A DNA stretch of 64,000 nucleotides, from positions 60,001 to 124,000 of the forward strand of contig JACKPC010000004.1 of assembly GCA_024233835.1 (NCBI GenBank). Reading direction: 5' to 3'. The position numbers and the translations under genes are program-made. This document shows positions 33,444-42,378 of this stretch, piece by piece (within the stretch, counting starts at the first letter, position 1; each line of letters begins with the position of its first letter). The notes under the pieces are model-generated. The model did no database searches, was not told the origin of the DNA, and was given only the letters and a program-made list of their open reading frames with translations. Source of the stretch: Leptospiraceae bacterium (GTDB lineage Bacteria; Spirochaetota; Leptospiria; Leptospirales; Leptospiraceae).

Positions 33444-33728
33444 ATGGCTATTAAACCACTTGGTGACAGAGTTCTGATTGAACCAAAAACTGAGTCCGCA
33501 GAAAAGATTGGAAGCCTTTACGTTCCTGATACAGCAAAAGAAAAACCTCAGGAAGGAAAGGTAGTTGAGGTTGGTTCCGGAAGATACGAAGACGGAAAAC
33601 TTGTCCCTCTCGAAGTAAAAGTTGGGGATTCTGTTCTTTATGGAAAATACTCCGGCACCGAAATCAAACAGGGTGGAAAAGAGTATTTAATCGTAAGAGA
33701 AAGCGACATTTTAGCTATAGTAAAATAA
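33444..33728 (+). CDS. groES: Co-chaperonin GroES
   Basis: A 94-residue cap of the GroEL chamber. It shows the family start (AIKPLGDRVLIEPK), the mobile-loop region (SAEKIGSLYVPDTAKEKPQ), VEVGSGRYEDGK, and the end YLIVRESDILAIV. It starts after AAGGAG behind the double CIRCE promoter, with groEL 18 bp downstream, and is expected to be induced by heat through HrcA release. Confidence 0.98.
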   Translation: MAIKPLGDRVLIEPKTESAEKIGSLYVPDTAKEKPQEGKVVEVGSGRYEDGKLVPLEVKVGDSVLYGKYSGTEIKQGGKEYLIVRESDILAIVK

Positions 33729-33746
33729 GAAAAGGAGAATACATAT

Positions 33747-35396
33747 ATGCCTAAAAGTATAGAATACAACGAAGACGCAAGAAGAAAGCTCCTTGCCGGT
33801 GTAAACAAACTGGCGAATGCAGTAAAAGTTACACTCGGTCCTAAGGGAAGAAACGTAGTAATTGATAAAAAATTTGGTGCTCCGACTATTACCAAAGACG
33901 GTGTTACTGTTGCAAAAGAAATCGAATTAGAAGATGCTCTGGAAAATATGGGAGCACAAATGGTAAAAGAAGTATCTACCAAAACCAATGATACAGCCGG
34001 TGATGGTACTACAACTGCTACTATTTTAGCTCAGTCTATCATTAATGAAGGCCTTAAAAACGTAACTTCCGGTGCAAATCCTATGGAATTAAAGCACGGG
34101 ATTGATAAAGCTGTTGAAAAAGCGGTTGAGTTTATTAAAAACCAGGCAGTGAAAATTGATAGCAAGAAAGATATAGCTAACGTAGCTACTATTTCTGCTA
34201 ACAATGACCCGGAAATCGGAAACCTGATTGCTGATGCAATGGACAAAGTAGGTAAAGACGGAGTTATCACTGTTGAAGAAGCTAAATCGATCGAAACTAC
34301 ACTGGATGTAGTAGAAGGTATGCAATTTGACAGAGGTTATGTTTCTCCTTATATGGCAACTGACCCAGAAAGCATGATTGCCACTATAAATGATCCCTTT
34401 ATCCTGATCCACGACAAGAAAATTTCTTCTATGAAAGACCTTCTTCCGGTTCTGGAAAAAGTGGCTCAAAGTGGTAAACCTCTTCTTATTATTGCTGAAG
34501 AAATTGAAGGTGAAGCTCTTGCAACTATCGTTGTAAACACTCTTCGTAAAACCATCAGCTGTGTGGCTGTTAAGGCTCCGGGCTTTGGTGACAGAAGAAA
34601 AGCTATGCTCGAAGACATCGCCGTTCTTACAGGTGGCCAGGTGATCTCCGAAGACCTCGGTCTTAAATTAGAAAATACTACTGTTGCAGCTTTAGGTCGT
34701 GCTAATAAAGTAGTTGTAGACAAAGAAAATACAACTATTATCGAAGGCAAAGGCAAAGATGCTGACATCAAAGCAAGAATTGCTCAAATTAAAAAGCAGA
34801 TCGAAGAAACTACTTCTGACTACGATAGAGAAAAATTACAGGAAAGGTTAGCTAAGTTAGCTGGTGGTGTGGCTGTAATTAACGTAGGTGCTGCAACTGA
34901 AGTAGAAATGAAAGAGAAAAAAGCTCGTGTAGAAGATGCTCTTTCTGCAACTCGTTCAGCTGTAGAAGAAGGTATCGTTGCCGGTGGGGGCTTAACCCTT
35001 TTAAGAGCTCAAAAAGCTGTTGAAGGTCTGAAACTTGTTGGCGATGAAGAAACCGGAGCCAGAATCATTCTGAAAGCTTTAGAATCTCCTATCAGACACA
35101 TTACTAACAACGCAGGACTTGAAGGTTCTGTAGTAGTAGAAGAAGCTAAGAAAAGAAGTGGAAACGAAGGTTTTAACGCTCTGACTATGGTTTGGGAAGA
35201 CCTCATCAAAGCCGGTGTGGTTGACCCTGCTAAAGTTGTAAGAAGTGCTCTTCAAAACGCTGCTTCTATTGGTTCTATGATTTTAACTACCGAAGTAACT
35301 ATCACCGACATGCCGGAAAAAGAAGGCGCCGGTGCAGGTGCTGCTGCCGGAATGGGTGGCATGGGCGGAATGGGAGGCATGGGTGGAATGATGTAA
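33747..35396 (+). CDS. groL: Chaperonin GroEL
   Basis: A 549-residue chaperonin subunit that folds proteins in 14-mers with GroES. Family signatures include LGPKGRNVVIDKKFGAPTIT, DGTTTATILAQ, GYVSPYMATDPE, AAVEEGIV-like SAVEEGIVAGGGLTLL and the Gly-Gly-Met tail (repeated GGMGGM). It starts after AAAGGAG. The operon is followed by a terminator at 35430. Long antisense frames within it are codon-composition shadows. Confidence 0.98.
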   Translation: MPKSIEYNEDARRKLLAGVNKLANAVKVTLGPKGRNVVIDKKFGAPTITKDGVTVAKEIELEDALENMGAQMVKEVSTKTNDTAGDGTTTATILAQSIINEGLKNVTSGANPMELKHGIDKAVEKAVEFIKNQAVKIDSKKDIANVATISANNDPEIGNLIADAMDKVGKDGVITVEEAKSIETTLDVVEGMQFDRGYVSPYMATDPESMIATINDPFILIHDKKISSMKDLLPVLEKVAQSGKPLLIIAEEIEGEALATIVVNTLRKTISCVAVKAPGFGDRRKAMLEDIAVLTGGQVISEDLGLKLENTTVAALGRANKVVVDKENTTIIEGKGKDADIKARIAQIKKQIEETTSDYDREKLQERLAKLAGGVAVINVGAATEVEMKEKKARVEDALSATRSAVEEGIVAGGGLTLLRAQKAVEGLKLVGDEETGARIILKALESPIRHITNNAGLEGSVVVEEAKKRSGNEGFNALTMVWEDLIKAGVVDPAKVVRSALQNAASIGSMILTTEVTITDMPEKEGAGAGAAAGMGGMGGMGGMGGMM

Positions 35397-35429
35397 TCTT
35401 TCTGATTACAAATTCTTCTCATCTACCAG

Positions 35430-35465
35430 GGGCTTGTCTAAAAAGTTTAGACAGGCCCTTTTTTT
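35430..35465 (+). terminator. Rho-independent terminator of groESL
   Basis: GGGCTTGTCTAAA pairs with TTTAGACAGGCCC (one G-U), with a 3-base loop and a T-run of seven. It reaches the stop codon of the convergent gene at 35464. Confidence 0.92.
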
Positions 35466-36249
35466 ATTCCAAACTTTCGTTGAATTCCCTCAGTGCATAA
35501 GCATAAAAAAGAAATTGCCTTATTTCCGCATTAGAAGGATTTTTATAATACAGAGTGAGCACACTATTTCTATCCATAATAACTTCTCCCTCAGCTAATA
35601 AAGTATGAGACAGGGGTACTAACTTTTTGAAAAGCAAGGGTCTTTGAATGAGAGCAGGAAGTTTAAGTCTGACAGAAATCTTGGTGCCCTTTCCGCAATT
35701 GCTCGGACAGGAATTAATATAGCCTCCAAAGCTACTAAACTCGAATAGTTCCGGATGATTTAATGCAGAGGTATTTATTTCCCAATTCTGGAGATCCTTT
35801 TCTGAACCTATCATTGTACTGAGGCGCACATGATCCTCATCCAGATAATACAGAGAATACTCCTCAGGCAAACTTTGAGTAATTTTTTTTTCTTTTAGAA
35901 AGGAGATAATTCTCAACTTAGAAACAGAGCGGTGAATTGGATAAGGGAAATTAGAAATATTTCTCGCTATCCTGAGACGGATAGAGATTCCCTTTTGCCT
36001 TAGTTCAGAAATAACAGCAAATAGGCCCTTTTTTTCAGCGTTTTCGTAAAAAGGTAGTAATTCTTCCTTCTCGGCCCCTCCTACTTGAAACGGAAAGAAA
36101 TAGAGCTTTTCATAAAACTTTTGAATAATGTCTTCAAAGGATTCCAGACAGTATTTGCAACCCAATTTTCCATACCGAGAAAACTTTTTTCGAGAAAGTC
36201 CGCAGAACGGACATTTTGGCTTAAGACTCGATAGGAAATAGTTTTCCAT
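35464..36249 (-). CDS. McsA-McsB-like fusion (arginine-kinase-type protein)
   Basis: About 261 residues from the ATG at 36249, overlapping the ABC gene by 29 bp. Residues 1-45 carry a four-Cys zinc finger (KCPFCGL, GCKYCLESF) like McsA. The rest resembles the guanidino-kinase domain of McsB: SIRLRIARNISNFPYP, YLDEDHVRLSTMIGS and GGYINSCPSNCGKGTKISVRLKLPAL. McsB phosphorylates arginines to mark proteins for ClpCP and works with McsA as a separate protein in Firmicutes. The kinase part is shorter than usual (about 215 residues), so activity is uncertain, although the DEDH and CPSN motifs remain. The groEL gene next door fits a protein-quality role. Confidence 0.75.
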   Translation of the reverse strand: MENYFLSSLKPKCPFCGLSRKKFSRYGKLGCKYCLESFEDIIQKFYEKLYFFPFQVGGAEKEELLPFYENAEKKGLFAVISELRQKGISIRLRIARNISNFPYPIHRSVSKLRIISFLKEKKITQSLPEEYSLYYLDEDHVRLSTMIGSEKDLQNWEINTSALNHPELFEFSSFGGYINSCPSNCGKGTKISVRLKLPALIQRPLLFKKLVPLSHTLLAEGEVIMDRNSVLTLYYKNPSNAEIRQFLFYAYALREFNESLE

Positions 36250-36901
36250 TGATGATTTTATTGCGACGACCGGCCATGCCGGCAACCTCCATATCGTGGG
36301 TAACAATCACCATGGAAAAAGAAAACTCTTTTTGTAAGGACAAAATCAGGTTCATCAGATTCTTTGAGGTCTCTTTATCAAGATTCCCGGTAGGTTCGTC
36401 GGCCAAAACCAACTGCTTACGCCCCACCAGAGCTCGGGCAACGCCTACTCTCGCACTTTCTCCTCCCGATAATTGGGAAGGAAAGCTTTCCATCCTATCT
36501 CCCAGACCTACTCTTCCCAGCATCTCTGCTGCTTCCTGTTTCGCTTTTGACCTTGAAACCTTGTTTATCAGCAGAGGAATCATAACATTTTCGAGAGCCG
36601 TAAAATCGGGTAAAAGAAGATGCCTCTGGAAAATAAATGCAATCTTTTCAGCTCGAAACTTCTCTTTTTGCTTTTCAGAGAGCCTGGAAAGGTCCTCCGA
36701 GCAAACTTCAACCTTTCCCTCATCATAACTATCCATTGCTCCGAGAATATTTAAAAGGGTAGATTTACCAACACCGGAGGCTCCCTCCACAGATACTATC
36801 TCGGATTCTCCCACCTGCATGTTCAAATCGGATAAAATCTGTATCCCCTTCTCCTGAGTATAATAGGATTTATGTAAATTTTGTATATTAACGATACTCA
36901 T
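36221..36901 (-). CDS. ABC transporter ATPase, LolD/MacB type
   Basis: A 226-residue ATP-binding subunit. Walker A is GASGVGKST, the Q-loop is IFQRHLLLP, the signature is LSGGESARVGVARAL, Walker B is LVLADEPTGNLD, and the switch His is in VIVTHDMEVA. The LLPDFTALENVMIPL stretch is typical of the LolD/FtsE/MacB group, which moves lipoproteins or peptides across the envelope with a FtsX-like permease. No permease gene is adjacent. It is co-transcribed with the McsAB-like gene. Confidence 0.9.
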   Translation of the reverse strand: MSIVNIQNLHKSYYTQEKGIQILSDLNMQVGESEIVSVEGASGVGKSTLLNILGAMDSYDEGKVEVCSEDLSRLSEKQKEKFRAEKIAFIFQRHLLLPDFTALENVMIPLLINKVSRSKAKQEAAEMLGRVGLGDRMESFPSQLSGGESARVGVARALVGRKQLVLADEPTGNLDKETSKNLMNLILSLQKEFSFSMVIVTHDMEVAGMAGRRNKIINGKLFPIES

Positions 36902-36974
36902 ATATAAATCTGTTGTCAGGATTCTAAGAGATGATAGATTGTCAAAAAAACATTTCCCCGGAAGAAAAAAATAT

Positions 36975-37964
36975 ATGTCAGAACGGAACTTCTATTTTAT
37001 AAACCTATACTCTCATGATATTGACCTCAAAGCATACGTTCTACTCTGTATTCTGGTTAATAAAACTACTTCAACAGTAGATAGCTATGATGCTGCTGTT
37101 GCCATGAGTCCAGAACACATGGAGGCTCCGGAATATGCCACCTATAAGGATATCCTGAACCGAATCCAGAAGCAAAAGTTCGAAGGGGAAATTTCCCGAA
37201 GTGCAACTTCTATGCTCATTGATTCCTTACGTGAATCTTTCTCTTCAGATAATTACATGATAGAATTAATGCATTACCTCGAACATGAAGAACACGAGAG
37301 ACTCAAGGAGCTTTTCAAACAAAATATTATTAGAGCTACCGGAAGCCATGCACATCCTACTATCAAGACCCATGTTCACCTTGTTTCGAAAGAGGATACG
37401 GAAATTAGTACAGAAAATGTTCGCATCGGAGAAGAAAATAAAGCAAAAAAGGAAACAGCCAAACCTGCGAAAGAAAATACTGAGATTTTAGAAGAAGGCC
37501 CGATTCCTATCGAAGCTATGGTTGGAAAGTTTCGTTTTATTCTTTCACCTGTCACCGGAAAACGAATTGATGAATTGAAACTGAAAGACAGGTTAATGGT
37601 TCGAATCTCTAAAGACGACGAGGTTTCCGAAAGAATCATTAAACTTCTTCTTTTAAGGGATGAAGACACGGGGGACATTAAAGAAATTCCGGGTTCAATT
37701 GTCCGTATCGAAAAGGGAGAAGTCCACGAATTTACAGTTAAAATAACCGAAGACATTTATGCTACGTTTACGGAAGAGGAACCAACTGTAAAAGTTAAAA
37801 TGGCAGGACAGGAAACCCTCGCAAGTATTATCAAGGACGATGATAAACAGGAAACAGAAAGATTGCAGGCCTATGAAGGAGATTCTAAAAATTTAATGGT
37901 CTATGCAATTATTGGAATCATCATTGTTCTTTTATGGATAGTCGTATCCTTTTTTGTGCTATAA
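36975..37964 (+). CDS. Hypothetical tail-anchored protein
   Basis: About 329 residues from the ATG at 36975; a TTG 12 codons earlier is less likely. The N-terminal part is helical and soluble (NFYFINLYSHDIDLKAYVLL, HLVSKEDTEI), a charged linker follows (ENKAKKETAKPAKENTEILE), then a beta-rich domain (MVGKFRFILSPVTGKRIDEL, VKITEDIYATFTEEE). One C-terminal membrane helix (LMVYAIIGIIIVLLWIVVSFFV) anchors it with almost nothing beyond. Family not recognised. It is followed 7 bp later by another membrane protein gene and an EcsC gene, forming a likely operon. Confidence 0.6.
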   Translation: MSERNFYFINLYSHDIDLKAYVLLCILVNKTTSTVDSYDAAVAMSPEHMEAPEYATYKDILNRIQKQKFEGEISRSATSMLIDSLRESFSSDNYMIELMHYLEHEEHERLKELFKQNIIRATGSHAHPTIKTHVHLVSKEDTEISTENVRIGEENKAKKETAKPAKENTEILEEGPIPIEAMVGKFRFILSPVTGKRIDELKLKDRLMVRISKDDEVSERIIKLLLLRDEDTGDIKEIPGSIVRIEKGEVHEFTVKITEDIYATFTEEEPTVKVKMAGQETLASIIKDDDKQETERLQAYEGDSKNLMVYAIIGIIIVLLWIVVSFFVL

Positions 37965-37971
37965 AAAAATC

Positions 37972-39042
37972 ATGAATCAAAAACCAAAATTACTATTCCT
38001 AAGCCTCATCATTCCTTTTTTTTTAGTGTTATATGGAATGCAAAACCTGTTTCTCTCCCTCGGATTCTGCGTTGAGGAAAATATCATCGGGATTGAAGAG
38101 GGCCTTCTAAATGGAGAACAGGCCAAAAAAATTCAGCGTTGTGACCGCTTTAATATCAAATCCGGTTTAATTCCCAGAATTTTTTTCCTTTCCAATTTAT
38201 ATGAAAAATTAAATTCTCCGGATATCCCAACTGATGGAAAATTGAGTAATACCCTCGACCGGATGAGTCGGGTACTTCTGGCTCTGAAAATTTATTCATT
38301 TACCAATGCCTTTTTAGTTCTCATTGCTCTATCTTCCATTGCTGCCATTCTCCATTCCGCCTGGTTTGCCGTTTTTTTAGGAAATAGTGTACATTTAATT
38401 TCCATTCCTTTAAGCCTGAAAAACCTTGGAACCTCTCTTCTGGTGATGCGTTTTGGAAGCAAGACCATTGGTATGGGTTTGTTTTTTATCAACTTTCTGT
38501 TTTTAGGGCTGGCTATTTTTTCTATTTTTTATCTGACGAAAAAGCTGAAAAACCGGGAGTCAAAGTATCTAAAACTCTATAATTCATCCAATTCAGAAGA
38601 TGAAACCAGCAATGTTCAGCTCCCCGGGCGCTCGGTGGCTTTTTTCAGTGTCATTTCCTCCGGAATCCGGATGATGTTCCACTTTATTATTATCATCCTG
38701 GTGGGCTTCCTACTCGGAAATCTGGTTTATATCCCTCTTTTCACCCTGCAAAAACTTTATTCGGTTCAATTTGGGTTTTCTCTGGCTCTTTTGGTTATCT
38801 TCCTTTCTCTTTTTTATATCCGAAATTACTATAAAATCGGAAAAGAAAATGAAGCCTCTTTTTTTAGTAATCTTCTTGTCAGTTTTTCCTTTCTACAGTA
38901 CAGACTGGTTCGGAATAGCCTGCTAATAGCCATGAGTACAATTGTAGTGATTCTCTTTATACTCTTTTTACTTTCGATTCTCTTTTTTAATACCTATCTA
39001 CTTCAGAATTTTAAATTTATCGAGCAGAGTATTAATTTGTAA
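37972..39042 (+). CDS. Hypothetical polytopic membrane protein
   Basis: About 356 residues from the ATG at 37972. It has an N-terminal membrane anchor (LLFLSLIIPFFLVLYGMQNL), a 75-residue extracytoplasmic stretch with two Cys (GFCVEENIIG, IQRCDRFNIK), and about seven further helices (for example FLVLIALSSIAAILHSAWFAVFL separated by short loops). The cytoplasmic loop NRESKYLKLYNSSNSEDETS is hydrophilic. No transporter signature is visible. It lies between a tail-anchored protein gene and EcsC. Confidence 0.6.
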   Translation: MNQKPKLLFLSLIIPFFLVLYGMQNLFLSLGFCVEENIIGIEEGLLNGEQAKKIQRCDRFNIKSGLIPRIFFLSNLYEKLNSPDIPTDGKLSNTLDRMSRVLLALKIYSFTNAFLVLIALSSIAAILHSAWFAVFLGNSVHLISIPLSLKNLGTSLLVMRFGSKTIGMGLFFINFLFLGLAIFSIFYLTKKLKNRESKYLKLYNSSNSEDETSNVQLPGRSVAFFSVISSGIRMMFHFIIIILVGFLLGNLVYIPLFTLQKLYSVQFGFSLALLVIFLSLFYIRNYYKIGKENEASFFSNLLVSFSFLQYRLVRNSLLIAMSTIVVILFILFLLSILFFNTYLLQNFKFIEQSINL

Positions 39043-39044
39043 TC

Positions 39045-39752
39045 ATGGAAGAGAAAAAGGAAGAGATACTTGTTCTCCCGGAAGAAGAAGGTGCCTTTCG
39101 AAAAGCTCTTGATTTCCTTTATGAAAAGGCTGTTGAAGGCGCCGGAGGTCTGGATGGAGCTGATACTTTAGCCAAACAATATCTGGCAAAAGAAGGAAGT
39201 CTTGAAGATCAGGTAGATAGCCTTATTCTCTGGCAATCCATGAAATCCGGTGGTATTGGTTTTTTAACCGGAATGGGTGGAATAGCCAGCCTGCCACTTG
39301 CCATTCCCTCCAGTCTTCTTTCCACCCTTTTCATCCAGATGCAAATGGTTGCGGCTATTGCAATTATGGGAGGAGAGGATCCCTCTAAAAACAGGGTAAA
39401 AAGCTTTGTGTTTCTCTGCCTCTTAGGAAATTCAGCCAAAGATTTAGTTAGAGAATTGGGAATTAATGTAAGTAAGAAATTGGCGACAGAAGGAATTAAG
39501 CGTGTTTCCTCCTCTTTTATCCAGGCTATCAATCAGAAAGTTGGATTCCGACTTCTGACAAAGTTCGGAGAAAAAGGGCTGATTAATCTTTCCCGCTTAA
39601 TTCCTATTGCCGGCGGACTGGTAGCAGGCGGCATCGATGGTTTTTCCACAAAAGGCGTGGGAGAAGTTGCTAAACGAGTTTTCATTTTAAAAAATCTGGA
39701 GGAAGAGAACCCGGAGGAACTTCCAATACCCATTGTTCCAGAAAAGCCTTGA
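39045..39752 (+). CDS. EcsC-family protein
   Basis: A 235-residue protein starting 2 bp after the previous stop. The central part (GGIGFLTGMGGIASLPLAIPSSLLSTLFIQMQMVAAIA, in two hydrophobic runs) and the end (LIPIAGGLVAGGIDGFSTKGVGEVAKRVF) are the glycine-rich signature of EcsC. The family is membrane-associated; in Bacillus it affects secretion and ABC transport. The role here is unknown. An acidic N-terminus and a Pro/Glu-rich end are not conserved parts. Confidence 0.85.
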   Translation: MEEKKEEILVLPEEEGAFRKALDFLYEKAVEGAGGLDGADTLAKQYLAKEGSLEDQVDSLILWQSMKSGGIGFLTGMGGIASLPLAIPSSLLSTLFIQMQMVAAIAIMGGEDPSKNRVKSFVFLCLLGNSAKDLVRELGINVSKKLATEGIKRVSSSFIQAINQKVGFRLLTKFGEKGLINLSRLIPIAGGLVAGGIDGFSTKGVGEVAKRVFILKNLEEENPEELPIPIVPEKP

Positions 39753-39784
39753 CGATTTATTTTTTCTCTTGAGGCTTGAGAATT

Positions 39785-40480
39785 ATGGCTATCTGGATTG
39801 CGGGCACAGGAACGGACGTAGGAAAAACAATTTTTAGTACCCTCGTCATGATTAAATACGCCAGAGAATATTCCCTTTTTTATTGGAAGCCGGTGCAGGC
39901 CGGTGAAGAAGAAAAGGATCTGGAAACCATTCGAAACCTATCTTCTCTTCCCGACTTATATTTTATCAAAGAACTGTATACTTTGCAAAAACCTGCCTCA
40001 CCTCACCTTTCCGCAGAATTAGAAGGAAAATTTATTTCTAAAGAAACCATTCTTTCCGCCTGCGAGATTCATAAAAAATCCAATGTCCTGGTAGAAATGG
40101 CAGGTGGTCTGATGGTTCCCCTGAACCGCTCCTGCTTGTTTTTAGATATTATAGAAGAAATAAAAGAACCCCTGATTCTACTTGCAGATCCTGGACTGGG
40201 AACGATTAACCATAGCCTTTTATCTATCGAAACCTTGCGAAAGAGAAATATTCCCGTAATTGGATTTTTCTTTTCCGGAAAATATTCCCCTCTCATGGAA
40301 GATAATGCAGAAGTAATCGAAACCTTTTCTTCGGTTCCCTTCTTAGGTTCTGCCTGCCTGCCGGAAGATTTCTCTCCGCAAAGTCTCTACACTTTTGCGG
40401 AAAATGAGTTCGATAAAGATAAAAAACTTATAGAAGTTCTAAAAAACTATCTATCGAATGGGCAAGGTTTTTCTCAGTAA
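39785..40480 (+). CDS. bioD: Dethiobiotin synthetase
   Basis: About 231 residues from the ATG at 39785. BioD closes the ureido ring of dethiobiotin using ATP and CO2, the penultimate step of biotin synthesis. The P-loop is AGTGTDVGKTIFS; YWKPVQAGEEEKD and the conserved VEMAGGLMVPLN match the family. The last third is shorter than usual but the active-site residues are there. No other bio genes lie in the window, so the pathway is split. Its end overlaps a small antisense gene by 30 bp. Confidence 0.92.
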   Translation: MAIWIAGTGTDVGKTIFSTLVMIKYAREYSLFYWKPVQAGEEEKDLETIRNLSSLPDLYFIKELYTLQKPASPHLSAELEGKFISKETILSACEIHKKSNVLVEMAGGLMVPLNRSCLFLDIIEEIKEPLILLADPGLGTINHSLLSIETLRKRNIPVIGFFFSGKYSPLMEDNAEVIETFSSVPFLGSACLPEDFSPQSLYTFAENEFDKDKKLIEVLKNYLSNGQGFSQ

Positions 40481-40669
40481 TTCTCCTATCGTCGAATCCT
40501 GAACGAGATACTTCTTCTTCAAATAGGAAATCGCATTATTTACAAAAGCGGGCACATGCATGTCCGCCTCTATTAGAAGTATTTTTAGTTCCGTTAGATC
40601 GTCGATAGTTGCCATAGCCAAACGCCTCTGATTTTGATACAGCTCTGCCTCTTCCTCTGATAGCATCAT
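40451..40669 (-). CDS. Small hypothetical protein
   Basis: A 72-residue helical protein (EEEAELYQNQRRLAMATIDD, LTELKILLIEADMHVPAF) overlapping the MFS gene's stop by 4 bases and the convergent bioD end by 30 bases. The coupling to the MFS gene argues that it is real. No family recognised. Confidence 0.5.
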   Translation of the reverse strand: MMLSEEEAELYQNQRRLAMATIDDLTELKILLIEADMHVPAFVNNAISYLKKKYLVQDSTIGELLRKTLPIR

Positions 40670-42012
40670 ACATCCAACTCCTTGTAGTTGCGGGCAACTT
40701 CTAAACCTCTTTTTTCATCTATCCAGAAGGTTAGGACGAATGAAATGAAGAAAAATAAAGCCACGACCAGAAAAGAATTTCGTAAATCAATAATTGTTTG
40801 CAAATAAGCCACAATAAAGAGGCCGAAGGCTACAGCTAACTTTCCAGAGAGTCCCCAGAGTCCAAAAAACTCTCCGGACTTAGATTCGGGAGAAAGAAGC
40901 CCTACAATAGCCCGACTGGCAGACTGGGTAGCACCGAGTCCCATACCGGAAAGTGCTGTTAGACTCACAAAAACCCATTGTACGTCCACCTTTAGTCCCA
41001 TAGAATGAAGTAAATTCGTCAGAGCCTGAATCCAATAGATGCAGAGTAGACCCAAAATCCAGAGGATAAGGGTAAGGTTAAAGGTTCGCTTGGCTCCCAA
41101 CTTATCCTGCAAAATGCCGAAGAGAAAAGCACCTAAAGCTGCTGTTACCTGGATAAGGATAAACATAACCTGCTTATGGAATTCCCCTATTTTTATTTCC
41201 TGGGAACCATAGATGAAAGCAAAGCTTATGACAACCCCCAGTGCTGCCATTGCAAAGAAAAGAGAAATAAGATATATCATCATATCCCGAAAATCCTTAA
41301 TCGAATAAAGGGTATCTCGAATACGATGAAAACCGGCTCGAATGAAAGAAATATTTGCATCCGGTTTTACGGCTACCGGGTGCTCTTTCAGGAGTAGAAA
41401 GGTCGGAATACCCGAAAGCATGAAAAAAAATGCAGTTAAAGGTCCGACGAGACGAAGATTCTGATAGTTCTCCGGTTTAATTTCTCCGCTAAATTTCATT
41501 ACGAAAAGAAGACTTAAAATTCCACCGAAATAACCAATTCCCCAGGCGTAGCCCGAAATTTTTCCTAATTCTTCTTTGGGGCCGAGAGAAGGTAAAAAGG
41601 AGGAAGCAAAGTTTTCGCTGGAAGCAAACATAAAGTTAGAAACAATAATCAATACGAAAGGTAACCAGATTTCTCCGGGCTTCTCGGCCAACCAGAGTAA
41701 GGAGGTAGAAATCACGCAGAAGATATAACTTAGAAATAAAAAAAGCTTCTTCTTGGCAGAAAAATCAGTAATGGCACCAAAAACCGGACCAGTAAGCATT
41801 ACGAGTACATAGGAAATTGCCAGGGCAACTGCCCAGAGAAAATTTCCATAACTATGGGGGTTTTTGGGGTCATCCCCGGAAGGAACAATAATTTCACTAA
41901 AAATGATACAGTAACTAACACTGATAATAACGGTTGTATAGGATGAGTTCGCAAAGTCAAACATACACCAGCCAAAAATTTCCCTGAGAGGAGCTCTTTT
42001 TTTTTCCATCAA
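40666..42012 (-). CDS. MFS transporter, UMF1/Atg22-like
   Basis: A 448-residue membrane transporter with about twelve helices. The N-terminus (GWCMFDFANSSYTTVIISVSYC) is the hallmark of the UMF1/Atg22-type major facilitator group, in which FDFANS is conserved. GPVFGAITDFSAKKKLFLFL is the MFS loop 2-3 motif. Yeast Atg22 exports amino acids from vacuoles; substrates of bacterial homologues are mostly unknown. It is co-transcribed with a 72-residue gene downstream. Confidence 0.9.
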   Translation of the reverse strand: MMEKKRAPLREIFGWCMFDFANSSYTTVIISVSYCIIFSEIIVPSGDDPKNPHSYGNFLWAVALAISYVLVMLTGPVFGAITDFSAKKKLFLFLSYIFCVISTSLLWLAEKPGEIWLPFVLIIVSNFMFASSENFASSFLPSLGPKEELGKISGYAWGIGYFGGILSLLFVMKFSGEIKPENYQNLRLVGPLTAFFFMLSGIPTFLLLKEHPVAVKPDANISFIRAGFHRIRDTLYSIKDFRDMMIYLISLFFAMAALGVVISFAFIYGSQEIKIGEFHKQVMFILIQVTAALGAFLFGILQDKLGAKRTFNLTLILWILGLLCIYWIQALTNLLHSMGLKVDVQWVFVSLTALSGMGLGATQSASRAIVGLLSPESKSGEFFGLWGLSGKLAVAFGLFIVAYLQTIIDLRNSFLVVALFFFISFVLTFWIDEKRGLEVARNYKELDV

Positions 42013-42132
42013 ATTCGGTCTCTTTATAATAAATGTCTTTTTCTCTATCCATCCTGTGCTAAGATTGGAGAAGGAAAAGATCCATAATATCTTATTAATA
42101 CAGTATAGAATGTAAATTAGTTTTTCTATTGA

Positions 42133-42378
42133 ATGGAGAAATCAGTGAAAGAAGAAACCGAAATCGATCTTTTAGAACTTTACTCCTTTATGAGGGTTCG
42201 CAATGTCTGCGTTTGCAAAGCGGTTAGTGAAAAAGATATTATTGCTGCTGTAGAAAGTGGTGTAAAAGATTTACGGGAGCTTTCTTTTCGCACCGGTGCC
42301 GCAACAGCCTGCGGCTCCTGCTCCTCTTCCATTCGAGCAATAATAAACCGAGAACTAACAAAAAAGAATGAAGCCTGA
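42133..42378 (+). CDS. Bacterioferritin-associated ferredoxin-like [2Fe-2S] protein
   Basis: An 81-residue protein with the BFD pattern: VCVCKAVSEKDIIAAVESGV, then ATACGSCSSSIRAII, giving four Cys ligands (CxC and CxxC) for a [2Fe-2S] cluster. Such proteins release iron from bacterioferritin or serve as small redox domains. No bacterioferritin gene is nearby. It overlaps the next gene by 11 bp, so it may be the redox partner or regulator of that reductase (inference). Confidence 0.8.
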   Translation: MEKSVKEETEIDLLELYSFMRVRNVCVCKAVSEKDIIAAVESGVKDLRELSFRTGAATACGSCSSSIRAIINRELTKKNEA

